From: Halieaceae bacterium
Lineage (GTDB): Bacteria; Pseudomonadota; Gammaproteobacteria; Pseudomonadales; Halieaceae
Direction of reading: 5' to 3'
Length of the DNA stretch: 64,000 nucleotides
NCBI GenBank assembly: GCA_902520195.1
Contig: CABYND010000002.1
Coordinates: forward strand, 124,001 to 188,000
Under the pieces are notes generated by a model that worked only from the letters and a program-made list of their open reading frames with translations, ran no database searches and was not told the origin of the DNA. A program made the translations under genes and the position numbers. Below are positions 50,688 through 60,353 of the stretch, in pieces; the first letter of the stretch is position 1; the number at the start of each line of letters is the position of its first letter.

Positions 50688-52100
50688 ATGCCGATGACTG
50701 ACCAGGTATGGATCGTCGATGACGACAGCTCAATCAGGTGGGTCATGGAAAAAGCCCTGTCCCGGGCGGGCGTCAACTGCCGAGCCTTTGAGACAGGTGA
50801 CGACGTGTTGGACGCGCTGAGCGAGGAAGAGCCATTAGTAGTGGTGAGTGACATTCGCATGCCCGGCATGGATGGCATCGCGCTGCTCTCCAAGCTCAAA
50901 TCTCAGCAACCCGACCTGCCAGTCATTATCACCACGGCACACTCGGATCTTGACAGTGCCGTCAGCTCCTACGAAGAAGGAGCATTCGAATACCTGCCAA
51001 AGCCGTTTGATATCGAAGAGATGGTGGCCACCGTGACCCGCGCCCAGTCCCAGCGGACTCGGCACGATCAGGTCGATGAGGGTCAGGGCGGTAACCCCTC
51101 TGCAGAAATTATTGGCAACGCGCCGGCCATGCAGGAAGTGTTCCGCGCGATTGGCCGACTTGCCCAGAGCCATATCACGGTGCTGATTAACGGCGAGTCC
51201 GGCACCGGCAAAGAGCTGGTGGCGCGCGCATTGCATCGTCATAGCCCCCGCGCCAGCAACGCGTTCGTTGCACTCAATATGGCCGCAATCCCTCAAGAGC
51301 TGATGGAGTCGGAACTCTTCGGTCACGAGAAGGGTGCGTTCACTGGCGCCAACAGCCGGCGTGAAGGCCGCTTCGAACAGGCCCGCGGCGGCACGCTGTT
51401 CCTCGATGAAATCGGTGACATGCCGGCTGCTACCCAGACTCGCTTATTACGCGTGCTTCAGGACGGTGAGTTTTTCCGCGTCGGCGGCGTCGACTCGATC
51501 AAGGCAGACGTACGGATCATCGCCGCGACCCACCAGAAGCTGGAATCACTGGTGGAAACCGGATTGTTCCGGGAAGACCTGTTCCACCGGCTGAACGTGA
51601 TTCGCATTCATGTCCCGAAACTTTCCGAGCGCCGGGAGGACATCCCAAGACTGCTGACCCACTTTTTAACCGTCGCCAGCGCCGAGCTCGATGTGGAGAC
51701 AAAGACGCTGTCAGAGAATGCGCTTCAAGTGCTGACCCAATTGCCGTGGCCAGGCAATGTCAGACAGCTTGAGAACACTTGTCGCTGGCTCACCGTGATG
51801 GCAGCGGGACGCGAGGTACTGTTATCGGATTTGCCGACAGAGCTCCTGCAGCATCAGGACGAAATGCCCGAGGGTGTCGCCGAGAGCTGGCACGAGCAGC
51901 TGGCGGGCTGGGCCAACCGGCAGTTGGCAGAAGGGCAATCCAACGTCCTGCGTCAGGCGTTGCCCCTGTTTGAATCGATTATGATTGAAGCGGCGCTTCG
52001 GCACACCGGCGGACGCAAGGCCGAGGCCGCGGAGCTGCTCGGGTGGGGAAGAAACACCCTCACCCGTAAGCTCAAGGATCTGGATTTACCGGCCATCTGA
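50688..52100 (+). CDS. glnG: nitrogen regulation response regulator NtrC
   Basis: A sigma-54 activator of 470 residues. The receiver domain (Asp11, Asp12, phospho-acceptor Asp55 in VVSDIRMPG) is followed by the AAA+ domain with Walker A GESGTGKE, the sigma-54 contact loop GAFTGA and Walker [15 protein letters not shown]-terminal Fis-type helix-turn-helix ([23 protein letters not shown]) closes the protein. It should act at the sigma-54 promoters of glnA and glnII in this window. Confidence 0.97.
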   Translation: MPMTDQVWIVDDDSSIRWVMEKALSRAGVNCRAFETGDDVLDALSEEEPLVVVSDIRMPGMDGIALLSKLKSQQPDLPVIITTAHSDLDSAVSSYEEGAFEYLPKPFDIEEMVATVTRAQSQRTRHDQVDEGQGGNPSAEIIGNAPAMQEVFRAIGRLAQSHITVLINGESGTGKELVARALHRHSPRASNAFVALNMAAIPQELMESELFGHEKGAFTGANSRREGRFEQARGGTLFLDEIGDMPAATQTRLLRVLQDGEFFRVGGVDSIKADVRIIAATHQKLESLVETGLFREDLFHRLNVIRIHVPKLSERREDIPRLLTHFLTVASAELDVETKTLSENALQVLTQLPWPGNVRQLENTCRWLTVMAAGREVLLSDLPTELLQHQDEMPEGVAESWHEQLAGWANRQLAEGQSNVLRQALPLFESIMIEAALRHTGGRKAEAAELLGWGRNTLTRKLKDLDLPAI

Positions 52101-52116
52101 GCGGTGGACTAGAGAA

Positions 52117-52635
52117 TCAGTGAGTGGCGCCCTCGGGGGCCGCCTCGCCACCTTCACCCGTGTCACCCGCCTCAGTTGCCTGCTGCGCAACGGCTTGACG
52201 GAACAGCGCGTCGAAGTTGACCGGCGCAATCATCAGCGCGGGGAAACCGCCTTTGACCACCAGGTTATCGACTGCCTCCCGAGCGTAGGGGAATAAAATA
52301 GTGGGCGCGACCGTCGAGAGTAGCTGCCGCAGCGCATCGCCCTCGATGCCAGCGACAAAGAAAATGCCCGCCTGCTGCACTTCGACCAGAAAAGCGGTCT
52401 GCTCTTCCAGCTTGGCCGTGATCGTCAGCGTCAGGACCACCTCGTGATTGCCTTCCTCATCCACACGACTACTCTTGGTGTTGAGATCGACATTCACAGC
52501 CGGCTTCCACTCCTGGCGGAAGACGTTCGGCGTCATCGGAGACTCGAAGGAAATATCCTTGGTATAGATCCGCTGGGTGACAAATTGCTGTTGTGCGGCT
52601 GCTTCCTGAGCGGCTGCCGTTCCTTCTTCAGCCAT
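52117..52635 (-). CDS. secB: protein-export chaperone SecB
   Basis: A 172-residue chaperone that keeps preproteins unfolded for SecA. It carries the family core [36 protein letters not shown]-like sequence ([22 protein letters not shown]), and PVNFDALF. N- and C-terminal ends are Ala/Glu rich. It is last in the rhodanese-grxC-secB run, as in E. coli (yibN-grxC-secB). Confidence 0.96.
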   Translation of the reverse strand: MAEEGTAAAQEAAAQQQFVTQRIYTKDISFESPMTPNVFRQEWKPAVNVDLNTKSSRVDEEGNHEVVLTLTITAKLEEQTAFLVEVQQAGIFFVAGIEGDALRQLLSTVAPTILFPYAREAVDNLVVKGGFPALMIAPVNFDALFRQAVAQQATEAGDTGEGGEAAPEGATH

Positions 52636-52679
52636 ACTGGCTCTCCTTCTGTATCAAAGTCGTGGCGGTTGCTTTGAGA

Positions 52680-52931
52680 CTACGCAAGCAGCGGGTCCAA
52701 CCCGCCTGAGCGCTCAAGACCATACAACTGGTCGCAACCACCAATATATTGTTCGCCAATCCAAATCTGCGGTACCGAGGTTTGCCCGGCCCGCTCGGCC
52801 ATCTGCTGTCGTGTAGTGGGGTCGCCATCTACCGGGATATCCTGATAAGAAACCCCTTTTTGATCGAGTAGCGCTTTTGCCCGAATGCAGAATGGGCACC
52901 ACCGCGTGGTGTAAATCACCACCTCACTCAC
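52680..52931 (-). CDS. grxC: glutaredoxin 3
   Basis: A small dithiol oxidoreductase of 83 residues with the active site CPFC at 12-15 (YTTRWCPFC), the cis-Pro in TSVPQIWI, and GGCDQLYGLE. The GTG start at 52931 (VSEVVIYTT) overlaps the stop of the rhodanese gene; the longer track ORF runs back into that gene. Confidence 0.93.
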   Translation of the reverse strand: MSEVVIYTTRWCPFCIRAKALLDQKGVSYQDIPVDGDPTTRQQMAERAGQTSVPQIWIGEQYIGGCDQLYGLERSGGLDPLLA

Positions 52932-53365
52932 TGGGTCACGACCGGGAGCTTTTGTGCATCCCATTCCATCATGCCGCCAGAGAGCTTTTGTGCCCGACTG
53001 AAGCCCTGAGACCGAAGTGTTTTGGTTGCAGGGCCGGCTGACTGTCCCATTTTACACACCACGACCACCGGTTTTTCTCGGAATTTTTCCAATTCGCCGG
53101 CGCGATTCGCCAGTGCAGCGGCCGGAATATGCAGCGCGTCCGTAATGTGACCGCGCGCGTAGTCTGCCGCGTCCCGGATGTCGAGAAAGATGCCGCCTTC
53201 GCTATTCACTAACTGGACCGCTTCGTTGATCGACAGAGCCGGTCCCGCTTTGCGCGTCTCATGTAGCACCAGCATGGTCAGCGTCGTCGCCAACGCGGCC
53301 ACCAAAATCCACTGCTCACCTAAAAACTGAAAAATTAAATCTGCTGACACGCTCTTTCTATCCAC
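52928..53365 (-). CDS. yibN: membrane-anchored rhodanese-like protein (YibN type)
   Basis: A 145-residue protein with one N-terminal membrane span ([18 protein letters not shown]) and a rhodanese domain: [22 protein letters not shown], active-site cysteine in [22 protein letters not shown], and [14 protein letters not shown]. It likely transfers sulfur or acts in redox control; the substrate is unknown. It is first in the operon with grxC and secB and divergent from gpmI. Confidence 0.9.
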   Translation of the reverse strand: MDRKSVSADLIFQFLGEQWILVAALATTLTMLVLHETRKAGPALSINEAVQLVNSEGGIFLDIRDAADYARGHITDALHIPAAALANRAGELEKFREKPVVVVCKMGQSAGPATKTLRSQGFSRAQKLSGGMMEWDAQKLPVVTQ

Positions 53366-53561
53366 TGGGCAATCGTCTTCTCAACCACACCGACGTGGCT
53401 TTGAATGTTTTGCGCTCTTTCAGAGTTTCGCAATCGACTTACTGCATAATATGCGGGGCGCGAGTATATCGGTTCAACCGACCACCCTCCAGTCAGGAGT
53501 AGTGCCCTGTCTGCGGGGGCACGTTACAATACGCGGGACAGCTACCCGAGCCCTACACGCC

Positions 53562-55094
53562 GTGTCTACGCCCCGACGCACCACGCTACTTGTCATTCTG
53601 GATGGTTTTGGTCATCGCTCTGCCAGCGAGGACAACGCCATTTTTGCGGCAAAGACACCCACTCTCGATCGCCTGTCGCGTGAGGCACCGCACACGCTGG
53701 TGTCAGGATCCGGGCTGGATGTCGGGCTCCCGGAAGGCCAGATGGGTAATTCCGAAGTGGGCCATATGAGCCTCGGCGCCGGACGCATCGTTTACCAGTC
53801 CATCACCCGCATTGATCAAGCGATTGCCGGCGGCGAATTTGCTGCTAACAGCGCGTATTTGGACGCCATCGATCGCGCCGTGGCGGAAAATAAAGCGGTC
53901 CATGTTATGGGCCTCTTGTCCCCCGGCGGCGTTCACAGCCATGAGGAACAGCTGTTCGCGGCGGTGAGACTGGCCGCGGAACGCGGCGCGAAGAAGCTCT
54001 TCTTGCATGCGTTTCTCGACGGCCGTGATACCCCGCCCCGCAGTGCAGCCCCGTCACTGGAGCGCGCTGAAGCAGTCTTTGCCGCACTCGGCACCGGGCG
54101 AATTGCGTCTGTCCATGGTCGCTACTGGGCGATGGATCGCGACAACCGTTGGGAACGGATTGAAAAAAGCTACTCGTTGCTGACAGAGGGCGAGGCAGCA
54201 CACGATGCGCCCACTGCCCTGAAAGCATTAGCAGCCGCCTACGCAAGGGACGAGGAAGACGAGTTTGTCGCCCCGACCCGGATTGGTGACCGCGCGGCCT
54301 TCGCCGATGGCGACGCAGTACTGTTTATGAATTTTCGTGCGGACCGCGCCCGGCAGCTCACCCAGGCACTCACCGAATCGAATTTCGACGGCTTTGACCG
54401 ACGCCATCAGCCCGCCCTGCGACTCGTCACGACAACCGAGTACGCAGGGTCTTTGTCGTGTCCGGTGGCTTTTCCAGCCGACACGCTGGAAGACAGCCTC
54501 GGCGAGGTGCTTGCGGATGAAGGACTCACTCAGCTGCGGATTGCCGAGACCGAGAAGTATGCGCACGTTACCTTTTTCTTCAGCGGCGGTCGCGAAGACA
54601 CGTTTACGGGCGAAACCCGCACGCTGATCCCCTCACCCAACGTTGCCACCTATGACTTGCAGCCGGAAATGAGCGCTCATGAGGTCACCGATGCGCTAGT
54701 CGCGGCCATCGAATCGGGTGCCTACGACTTTATCGTCGTCAACTTTGCCAACGGTGACATGGTGGGCCACACCGGTCAGTTTGATGCCGCAGTGGCGGCA
54801 GTGGAAACCCTTGATGAGTGCCTGGGCCGCATCGAAGCGGCACTGCTTGCTGCGGGTGGTGAAGGTTTGATCACCGCGGATCACGGCAATTGTGAGCAGA
54901 TGCGCGACTACGAAAACGACCAGCCACACACCCAGCACACCACCGAGCCCGTGCCCTTGATTTACCTTGGTCAGGGCAATCGAGACCTGGATCCCGATGG
55001 TGGCATCCTCGCCGACATCGCGCCCACGATTCTGGCCATGATGTGCCTCGACGTCCCCGCTGCGATGTCGGGACGCAGCCTCCTCAAGCACTGA
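53562..55094 (+). CDS. gpmI: 2,3-bisphosphoglycerate-independent phosphoglycerate mutase
   Basis: Interconverts 3- and 2-phosphoglycerate using two Mn ions. From the GTG at 53562 it has 511 residues, the normal length; the track start 111 bases earlier adds a non-conserved leader. Motifs are [11 protein letters not shown] (metal Asp), the phosphoserine Ser64 in [40 protein letters not shown] and [10 protein letters not shown]. The gpmI-envC-ctpA order is conserved in gammaproteobacteria. Confidence 0.95.
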   Translation: MSTPRRTTLLVILDGFGHRSASEDNAIFAAKTPTLDRLSREAPHTLVSGSGLDVGLPEGQMGNSEVGHMSLGAGRIVYQSITRIDQAIAGGEFAANSAYLDAIDRAVAENKAVHVMGLLSPGGVHSHEEQLFAAVRLAAERGAKKLFLHAFLDGRDTPPRSAAPSLERAEAVFAALGTGRIASVHGRYWAMDRDNRWERIEKSYSLLTEGEAAHDAPTALKALAAAYARDEEDEFVAPTRIGDRAAFADGDAVLFMNFRADRARQLTQALTESNFDGFDRRHQPALRLVTTTEYAGSLSCPVAFPADTLEDSLGEVLADEGLTQLRIAETEKYAHVTFFFSGGREDTFTGETRTLIPSPNVATYDLQPEMSAHEVTDALVAAIESGAYDFIVVNFANGDMVGHTGQFDAAVAAVETLDECLGRIEAALLAAGGEGLITADHGNCEQMRDYENDQPHTQHTTEPVPLIYLGQGNRDLDPDGGILADIAPTILAMMCLDVPAAMSGRSLLKH

Positions 55095-55105
55095 GCCCGC
55101 GCTCA

Positions 55106-56269
55106 GTGGTTCGTGTCTTCACGCTCTGCCCCGAACCAATTAGCTGCTGTATTGCCTTGTGGGCGGGCCTGACGGCTGCAGCATGGGCACAGTCGCCCGA
55201 CACCCTCGACCAAACCTCGGAACAAATAGAAGCGCTGCGCGCAGAGATCACCGTCATTCAAGCACGGCTGGCGTCTCAGGAAAGTGAACGCGACGCGCTG
55301 CAAGATGCATTGCGAGAGGCAGAGGTTCGAATCGGCGAACTGGACCGACAGCTCGGTGCGCTGGGCCAGGAACGTCGCGCGCTGCAGCAGGAACTCAATG
55401 CGCTCGATGCGGAAAGCGAACATCTCCGACAAGCCCAACGCCAGCGAACCGATACCATCGACACCAGCATTCAACAGCTGTGGCTTTTGCAGCAGGGAGG
55501 CGGCTTCCGGGTCTGGTTCGGCGACCAAAACCCTCAGGACGTTGCCCGCAACCTCGCCTACTTTCAGACGCTGATCGAGGCGCAGCAGCAAATGATTGCG
55601 GACTACGGACTCGGTCTGGAAGCCATCACAGAGAACCGTAGCCGCATCGCCCAAGCCGAGACCGCACTGAGAAAACAGGCGAGCGCGACCGAAGCGACAA
55701 AAACAACTCTCACAGACCAACGGGCAATGCGACAAGCGACCCTTGCCCAAATCAGCCAGCAGGTGCAGGACGATCAGCAACGCCTGAACGTGCTGCAACG
55801 CGACCAAGCGCGCCTGAACGCCCTGCTCGGTGAGCTGGAGGCAGTCGCTGCGGCTGCCCCACCCGAACCGCGAATGCCCTTCGCAGACGCTCAGGGTATA
55901 TTGGTCATGCCATTGGTGGGCACGCTGAAAAACCGATACGGCGCGCGACGCAATGCGGATATTCGCTGGCGTGGCTGGCTGATCGCAGCGGATCAGGGCG
56001 AACCTGTGCGCGCTGTCCACGGCGGCGACATTATATATGCCGACTGGCTTCGCGGTCAGGGCCTGTTGGTGGTGGTGGATCACGGTGAAGGATGGCTATC
56101 CCTTTATGCCCAAAACCACAGCCTGCTCCGAGGCGTGGGCGACCGTGTCAGTGCCGGGGACATCATCGCCAAAGCAGGCGCCAGTGGCGGTAGCGAGACA
56201 TCCGGCCTGTATTTTGAAATTCGGCACCGCGGCGAACCGGTCGATCCCGGCGAATGGATACGCCGCTGA
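55106..56269 (+). CDS. envC: murein hydrolase activator EnvC
   Basis: A periplasmic coiled-coil protein with a degenerate LytM domain that activates the amidases AmiA/AmiB at the division site. It has about 387 residues from the GTG at 55106, which follows the gpmI stop closely. A signal peptide (CCIALWAGLTAAAWAQ) is followed by two long coiled coils (about 30-120 and 165-250) and the LytM end with VHGGDIIYADWLRGQGLLVVVDHG and SLYFEIR-type GLYFEIRHRGEPVDP. The zinc ligands of active LytM enzymes are missing, as in EnvC. The start is uncertain because the gene overlaps the end of gpmI in another frame. Confidence 0.9.
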   Translation: MVRVFTLCPEPISCCIALWAGLTAAAWAQSPDTLDQTSEQIEALRAEITVIQARLASQESERDALQDALREAEVRIGELDRQLGALGQERRALQQELNALDAESEHLRQAQRQRTDTIDTSIQQLWLLQQGGGFRVWFGDQNPQDVARNLAYFQTLIEAQQQMIADYGLGLEAITENRSRIAQAETALRKQASATEATKTTLTDQRAMRQATLAQISQQVQDDQQRLNVLQRDQARLNALLGELEAVAAAAPPEPRMPFADAQGILVMPLVGTLKNRYGARRNADIRWRGWLIAADQGEPVRAVHGGDIIYADWLRGQGLLVVVDHGEGWLSLYAQNHSLLRGVGDRVSAGDIIAKAGASGGSETSGLYFEIRHRGEPVDPGEWIRR

Positions 56270-56337
56270 GACGGAGCCGAATAATCGGGTACCATTACCG
56301 GCCCACAGATTTGAGGTCTCACCCTCAGGACAAACTC

Positions 56338-57813
56338 ATGGACGTGCGTTTACGCTTTCGCGGCATCGGATTGCTGCTCACACTCTTGATCTGCTCGCCA
56401 CTGCTGGCGCAGGACCCTGAAAACGAAGAAAGCCTTACCGCGCCAGGCAACGATCCGCACAGCGGGATGGATATTGCGATAGAAAACGCCGACGATCCCA
56501 CGACGCAATCGCTGCCCCTCGAAGAACTGCAGATGTTTGCCGACGTGTTTAATCAGATTCGGCAGGGCTATGTGGAATCAGTCCCCGACAGCGAGTTATT
56601 CGAACTCGCGGTTCAGGGCATGCTGTCCGGTCTCGACCCCCACTCCGTCTTTTTGAGAGAAAAGGCCTACGACTCTTTGCAGGAAACAACGCAAGGCGAG
56701 TTCAGCGGTCTCGGTATCGAAATCGGACAGGATCGCGGCTATATCACCATCATTGCTCCGATTGACGGCTCACCCGCCGAGGCTGCGGGCCTCGAGGCAG
56801 GGGACGTCATTCTGAAAATCGATGGTGAATCGATTCGTGACCTGCCCGTAAACAAGTCGGTCGAAATGATGCGCGGCCCTACCGGTTCAGAGGTCTTGCT
56901 CAGCATCGGTCGACGCGGTGTCGCTGACCCGTTCGATGTCACCGTCATCCGCGACATCATCAAGGTGCCCAGTGTGAGAAGCCGGGAACTCATGGACGGC
57001 TACCTCTGGTTGCGGGCATCCCAGTTCCAGCGAGATACCGGACTGGAAGCCATCGCCACCTTGGCTAAAGCGCAGGCCGAAGGCCCCTTAAAGGGCGTTG
57101 TCATTGACCTGCGCAATAATCCGGGCGGCGTGCTCGGTGCGAGTGTCGACATGGCGGGTGCTGTGCTGGATGGCGGCTTGGTGGTGTACACCGAAGGTCG
57201 TCACCCCCAAGCCGCAGACCAGTATGAAGCGGCGGCCGGCGACATGCTCAACGGCGCGCCGATCGTAGTGCTGATCAACAGCGGCTCCGCCAGCGCATCG
57301 GAGATTGTCGCCGGTGCACTTCAGGATCGTCGGCGCGCGGTGATCATGGGCACGAGAAGTTTCGGCAAGGGCTCGGTCCAAACAATACTGCCCGTCAATG
57401 ACACCCGCGCAATCAAACTCACCACTGCGCTGTACTACACCCCCAATGGCCGTTCGATTCAGGCAGAAGGTATCGTGCCCGATATCGTGGTGGAGCGAGC
57501 AGAAGTGACCAGCGTCGAGTCAAATCGCCGCACCAAAGAAGCCGATCTGCAGGGGAGTTTGAGCGGTGACGGTGGTCCTGTCGATGCTCAATCTGAGAGT
57601 GAAGCCCTGACAGAATTGCGCAATTCGGATAATCAGCTTTACGAGGCGCTGACTCTGCTGCGCGGCATTAATTTGCTGACTCCCGAGGCACCAGCCAAAG
57701 TATCCGAGGAGAAGAACCCGGTTACAGCGGCGCTCGGTACCCCCTTTATTACCGCCTGTACACAGATCGCCATGCGCGGGTGCTTTATTGAGCCTCAGGG
57801 ACAGCGACAGTAA
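56338..57813 (+). CDS. ctpA: C-terminal processing peptidase, S41 family
   Basis: A periplasmic protease of 491 residues from the ATG at 56338 (AGGA seven bases upstream). A signal peptide (GIGLLLTLLICSPLLAQ) is followed by the S41 N-terminal part (DVFNQIRQGYVE, GMLSGLDPHS), a PDZ domain (YITIIAPIDGSPAEAAGLEAGDVILKI), and the catalytic core with Ser in NSGSASASEIVAGALQD and Lys in FGKGSVQT. Members trim lipoproteins and murein hydrolases, which fits the envC neighbour. It is the last gene of the conserved block before the accessory tail. Confidence 0.94.
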   Translation: MDVRLRFRGIGLLLTLLICSPLLAQDPENEESLTAPGNDPHSGMDIAIENADDPTTQSLPLEELQMFADVFNQIRQGYVESVPDSELFELAVQGMLSGLDPHSVFLREKAYDSLQETTQGEFSGLGIEIGQDRGYITIIAPIDGSPAEAAGLEAGDVILKIDGESIRDLPVNKSVEMMRGPTGSEVLLSIGRRGVADPFDVTVIRDIIKVPSVRSRELMDGYLWLRASQFQRDTGLEAIATLAKAQAEGPLKGVVIDLRNNPGGVLGASVDMAGAVLDGGLVVYTEGRHPQAADQYEAAAGDMLNGAPIVVLINSGSASASEIVAGALQDRRRAVIMGTRSFGKGSVQTILPVNDTRAIKLTTALYYTPNGRSIQAEGIVPDIVVERAEVTSVESNRRTKEADLQGSLSGDGGPVDAQSESEALTELRNSDNQLYEALTLLRGINLLTPEAPAKVSEEKNPVTAALGTPFITACTQIAMRGCFIEPQGQRQ

Positions 57814-57932
57814 TCTTTGATTCAAATCTGCGATCTGCAAATTAGCATCCCTAGCAAGGTATGGCGAACGCTACCGCAACTACCCGCCAGTGATTGGCCC
57901 ATGCCTAAATTGAGCCCACGGCCTGAGAAAAA

Positions 57933-58703
57933 TCACAAAAAAATTAATTTGACGATCATCAGGGAAAGGGCCGTAAACAATATAAGTTTTATGAAAGCTC
58001 CACCAAAGCTTACAGATGCCTTTGCCCCGATCATTCCCCCTAGCGCCATTCCAAACGCGAGGAACAATCCCAATACCCACTCCAGCTCTACGTTGTTAGC
58101 GAAAACCAGTAACGCGGCTAATGTGTAGACAGCGATAATGAATGTTTTATTCATATTCGCAGACACTAGGTCGAGACCCAATATTTTGTGCATCACGGGC
58201 ATTATGATGAAGCCAATACCTATTTGGATAAACCCGCCCCAAAGTCCCACGAAAACCATCGCTGCATGCCCCGCAAGCAGTCGACTCGGACTGATTTTTA
58301 GAGGTATGTCCTCACTGCCCAAAACATCGCTACTCTTTGTAGGGACCGCCATACTGGCCATAACAGCCAGCATTACTGCGGCAACTATGTAGTCAAACCA
58401 TTTTCCGTCTAGTCGAGTTCCAACATAGGCCCCAAAAATCGCCCCCGGTATGGTGGCAATTGCGAGAGTAAGGCTTAGCCGCCAATTACGGTATCCATTC
58501 AGAAAAAATGTGCAGGCCGCGGTAACATTCTGGCTAAGTATCGCGATGCGATTCGTGCCATTGGCTACCGGTCCCGAGCAGTCGAGAAACAGTAGAGAGG
58601 GGACTGTGAGTAACGAGCCTCCACCAGCGACGACATTAAAAAAACCACCCGCGATACCCACCATGGCGATCAGGACAGCTTGCCATAGATCGATAGAGAT
58701 CAT
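57933..58703 (-). CDS. TauE/SafE (TSUP) family membrane transporter
   Basis: A 256-residue membrane protein with about eight helices in two repeated halves; each half starts with a G-rich segment (VGIAGGFFNVVAGGGSLLTVPSLLF, and VGLWGGFIQIGIGFIIMPVM). TSUP proteins export or import sulfite, sulfoacetate or other small organic anions. Its ATG overlaps the stop of the upstream amidase gene (ATGA), so the two are translationally coupled and the cargo may be the amidase product or substrate. The AT-richer sequence contrasts with the ctpA block to the left. Confidence 0.85.
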   Translation of the reverse strand: MISIDLWQAVLIAMVGIAGGFFNVVAGGGSLLTVPSLLFLDCSGPVANGTNRIAILSQNVTAACTFFLNGYRNWRLSLTLAIATIPGAIFGAYVGTRLDGKWFDYIVAAVMLAVMASMAVPTKSSDVLGSEDIPLKISPSRLLAGHAAMVFVGLWGGFIQIGIGFIIMPVMHKILGLDLVSANMNKTFIIAVYTLAALLVFANNVELEWVLGLFLAFGMALGGMIGAKASVSFGGAFIKLILFTALSLMIVKLIFL

Positions 58704-59794
58704 TTTAATTCGGGGGCAACGGTACCTTTCTCCGGAAAAATATTACGCGGTACCTTTACGTGGATACCCTGTGTCCCGTCTACAACCTGTGTGACGTTAA
58801 AGTCAGTGGCAATACTCATTAGCGAGTAAGCGTCGTGCGCAGACAGGCCGCATTGCTCTGTGAGCAAATGAAGCATATCAATAGAGGCATTTTTCATGGC
58901 TATATTTAAGTCCTCATCAAAGCCATGCACGATCCAATAATTTGGCGTCTCAAGAAGAGGGCTAGGAAAAGTGAAGTCCTTTCTTAATATGACTTGAAAA
59001 AGAACATTCAGCGATGCCTCAATCGCAGTGCCGCTAATCTCACCATCCCCTTGTGAAATGTGCGGATCTCCAATTGAGAACAGAGCACCATCAACAGCAA
59101 CTGGATAATACATCACGGCACCAGCGCCTATCCGCCAATTATCGATATTTCCGCCATGAAGGCCCGGTGGAATGGTGCTCACTCTGCCTCGGACGTCAGG
59201 GGCCACTCCCGCAGTGCCTAAGTGGGGCCTAACGGGGACTCGCACCCCATCAAGCGCTGACTCTCGATCGCAGTGCGGGCAGTTCGTGATTTTACCGGGT
59301 ACCGCGTAACTTCCAGTATTATCGTAAGCATATATCGCTGAAGCAGTTTGATGATTGTCATCTAATTTATAGATCGTTACTCGCTCAGTTTCATCGAATT
59401 CTTTATATAAGTGTCCCCAATTGGCGGCCACATTAGACCCGTAATTGAGTCTAGGTAGCATCTGAAAATAACGAACTTCCAAGATATCTCCCGGCTTTGC
59501 ATCGTTCAGATAGATCGGCCCAGTCATTAAATGAACGCCCGGATGGCGATCGGACTCAGGGATATCGCGGAATATCTTTTCAATTCGGGGGTCCATGAGC
59601 AGCTCTGGGTCATCTCCAGCGTGATGGGTAACAGCTTCCGCCCAAATTAAATCCCCGCTTTCAGCAATCATTACCGGTGGGATAGTTGGATCAAAATAAC
59701 CCCAGTGACAGTTTTCGGGTGTCGCTGGCAGATGCCTGAGCGTCTGCGGTGGGACGTCGAGTCGTGGTTTTCCATCCATGCTCATAAAGCCCAT
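58700..59794 (-). CDS. acetamidase/formamidase family protein
   Basis: A 364-residue hydrolase of the FmdA/AmdA family. Typical segments are SGDLIWAEAVTHHAGDD, HLMTGPIYLNDAKPGDILEV, RVSTIPPGLHGGNIDNWRIGAG, GALFSIGDPHISQGDGEISGTAIE and the end DFNVTQVVDGTQGIHVKVPR. Members hydrolyse short amides to ammonia and a carboxylate. The start ATG at 59794 has AAGGTG six bases upstream. Coupled to the TSUP transporter downstream. The true substrate is unknown. Confidence 0.88.
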   Translation of the reverse strand: MGFMSMDGKPRLDVPPQTLRHLPATPENCHWGYFDPTIPPVMIAESGDLIWAEAVTHHAGDDPELLMDPRIEKIFRDIPESDRHPGVHLMTGPIYLNDAKPGDILEVRYFQMLPRLNYGSNVAANWGHLYKEFDETERVTIYKLDDNHQTASAIYAYDNTGSYAVPGKITNCPHCDRESALDGVRVPVRPHLGTAGVAPDVRGRVSTIPPGLHGGNIDNWRIGAGAVMYYPVAVDGALFSIGDPHISQGDGEISGTAIEASLNVLFQVILRKDFTFPSPLLETPNYWIVHGFDEDLNIAMKNASIDMLHLLTEQCGLSAHDAYSLMSIATDFNVTQVVDGTQGIHVKVPRNIFPEKGTVAPELK

Positions 59795-60353
59795 AAATTT
59801 TCACCTTTAGCCATAAAGTTCATTGAAGAATATCTGGACCTCTACGTAATTTAGGTCCCGCCAAGCTTGGGCCAAGTATTCATAGATTCAGCTAAAACAA
59901 CAGGTTGCACCTACTCCCCGCATTTAACTGTATATCGATCACTGCACACTTTTAGTGCTTTGCACATTCCGGGTGCGGTCAATGCACCACCCCCCGAGCT
60001 GATTGCTCTGTTAACGTTGGCAGTGATTGGTAGCCCTGAGACCAATGTCTCGATTCATTAATCTGGTAAGAGTCAGTTAAATTTGCCAATAGTGACGTCC
60101 GCGGGGCTGCCCTCTGAGCTTGGTCCCTGACCTAAAGGTCTGCTCTGAAATTTAAAGGCCTGCTGGAATGGTTGTTAAGTTTTTTGTGTTAAAGGATTGC
60201 TGACCTCAATTGCCACTTGCGAAAAAGAAGTGATTGCCGCCAGACTTCTATCCCTCGATCGGAAAAGAAGCCGAGCGTTTTGTCAGCAAACACGCTTCTG
60301 CTGGGACGAAGACAATACTCAGCCTCCCAAGACTTTAGAGTCAGCCCGGCGAC
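59795..60353. other. 559-base intergenic region
   Basis: Lies between the amidase start and the TonB receptor stop, both on the minus strand. Apart from the terminator-like hairpin near 60263-60298 I see no gene. The 64-codon plus-strand ORF at 59867 has no ribosome site and no family likeness. A GGTGC-N7-GCACC dyad lies near 59970. Confidence 0.5.
60263..60298 (-). terminator. probable terminator of the TonB-dependent receptor gene
   Basis: The minus strand reads GAAGCGTGTTTGCTGACAAAACGCTCGGCTTC followed by TTTT: an imperfect stem with a T-run, about 55 bases after the receptor stop. Confidence 0.5.

Noticed and set aside
55103-56083. 326-codon minus-strand ORF opposite envC
   Set aside because: Cys- and Arg-rich low-information translation, antisense to a clear coiled-coil/LytM protein; typical shadow frame of a GC-rich gene.
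59966-59986. GGTGC-N7-GCACC dyad that recalls an NtrC site
   Set aside because: Half-sites are in the opposite order from the NtrC consensus (GCAC-N7-GTGC), and no sigma-54 promoter is nearby.
59867-60061. 64-codon plus-strand ORF in the intergenic region right of the amidase gene
   Set aside because: No ribosome site, no family likeness, sequence not protein-like.
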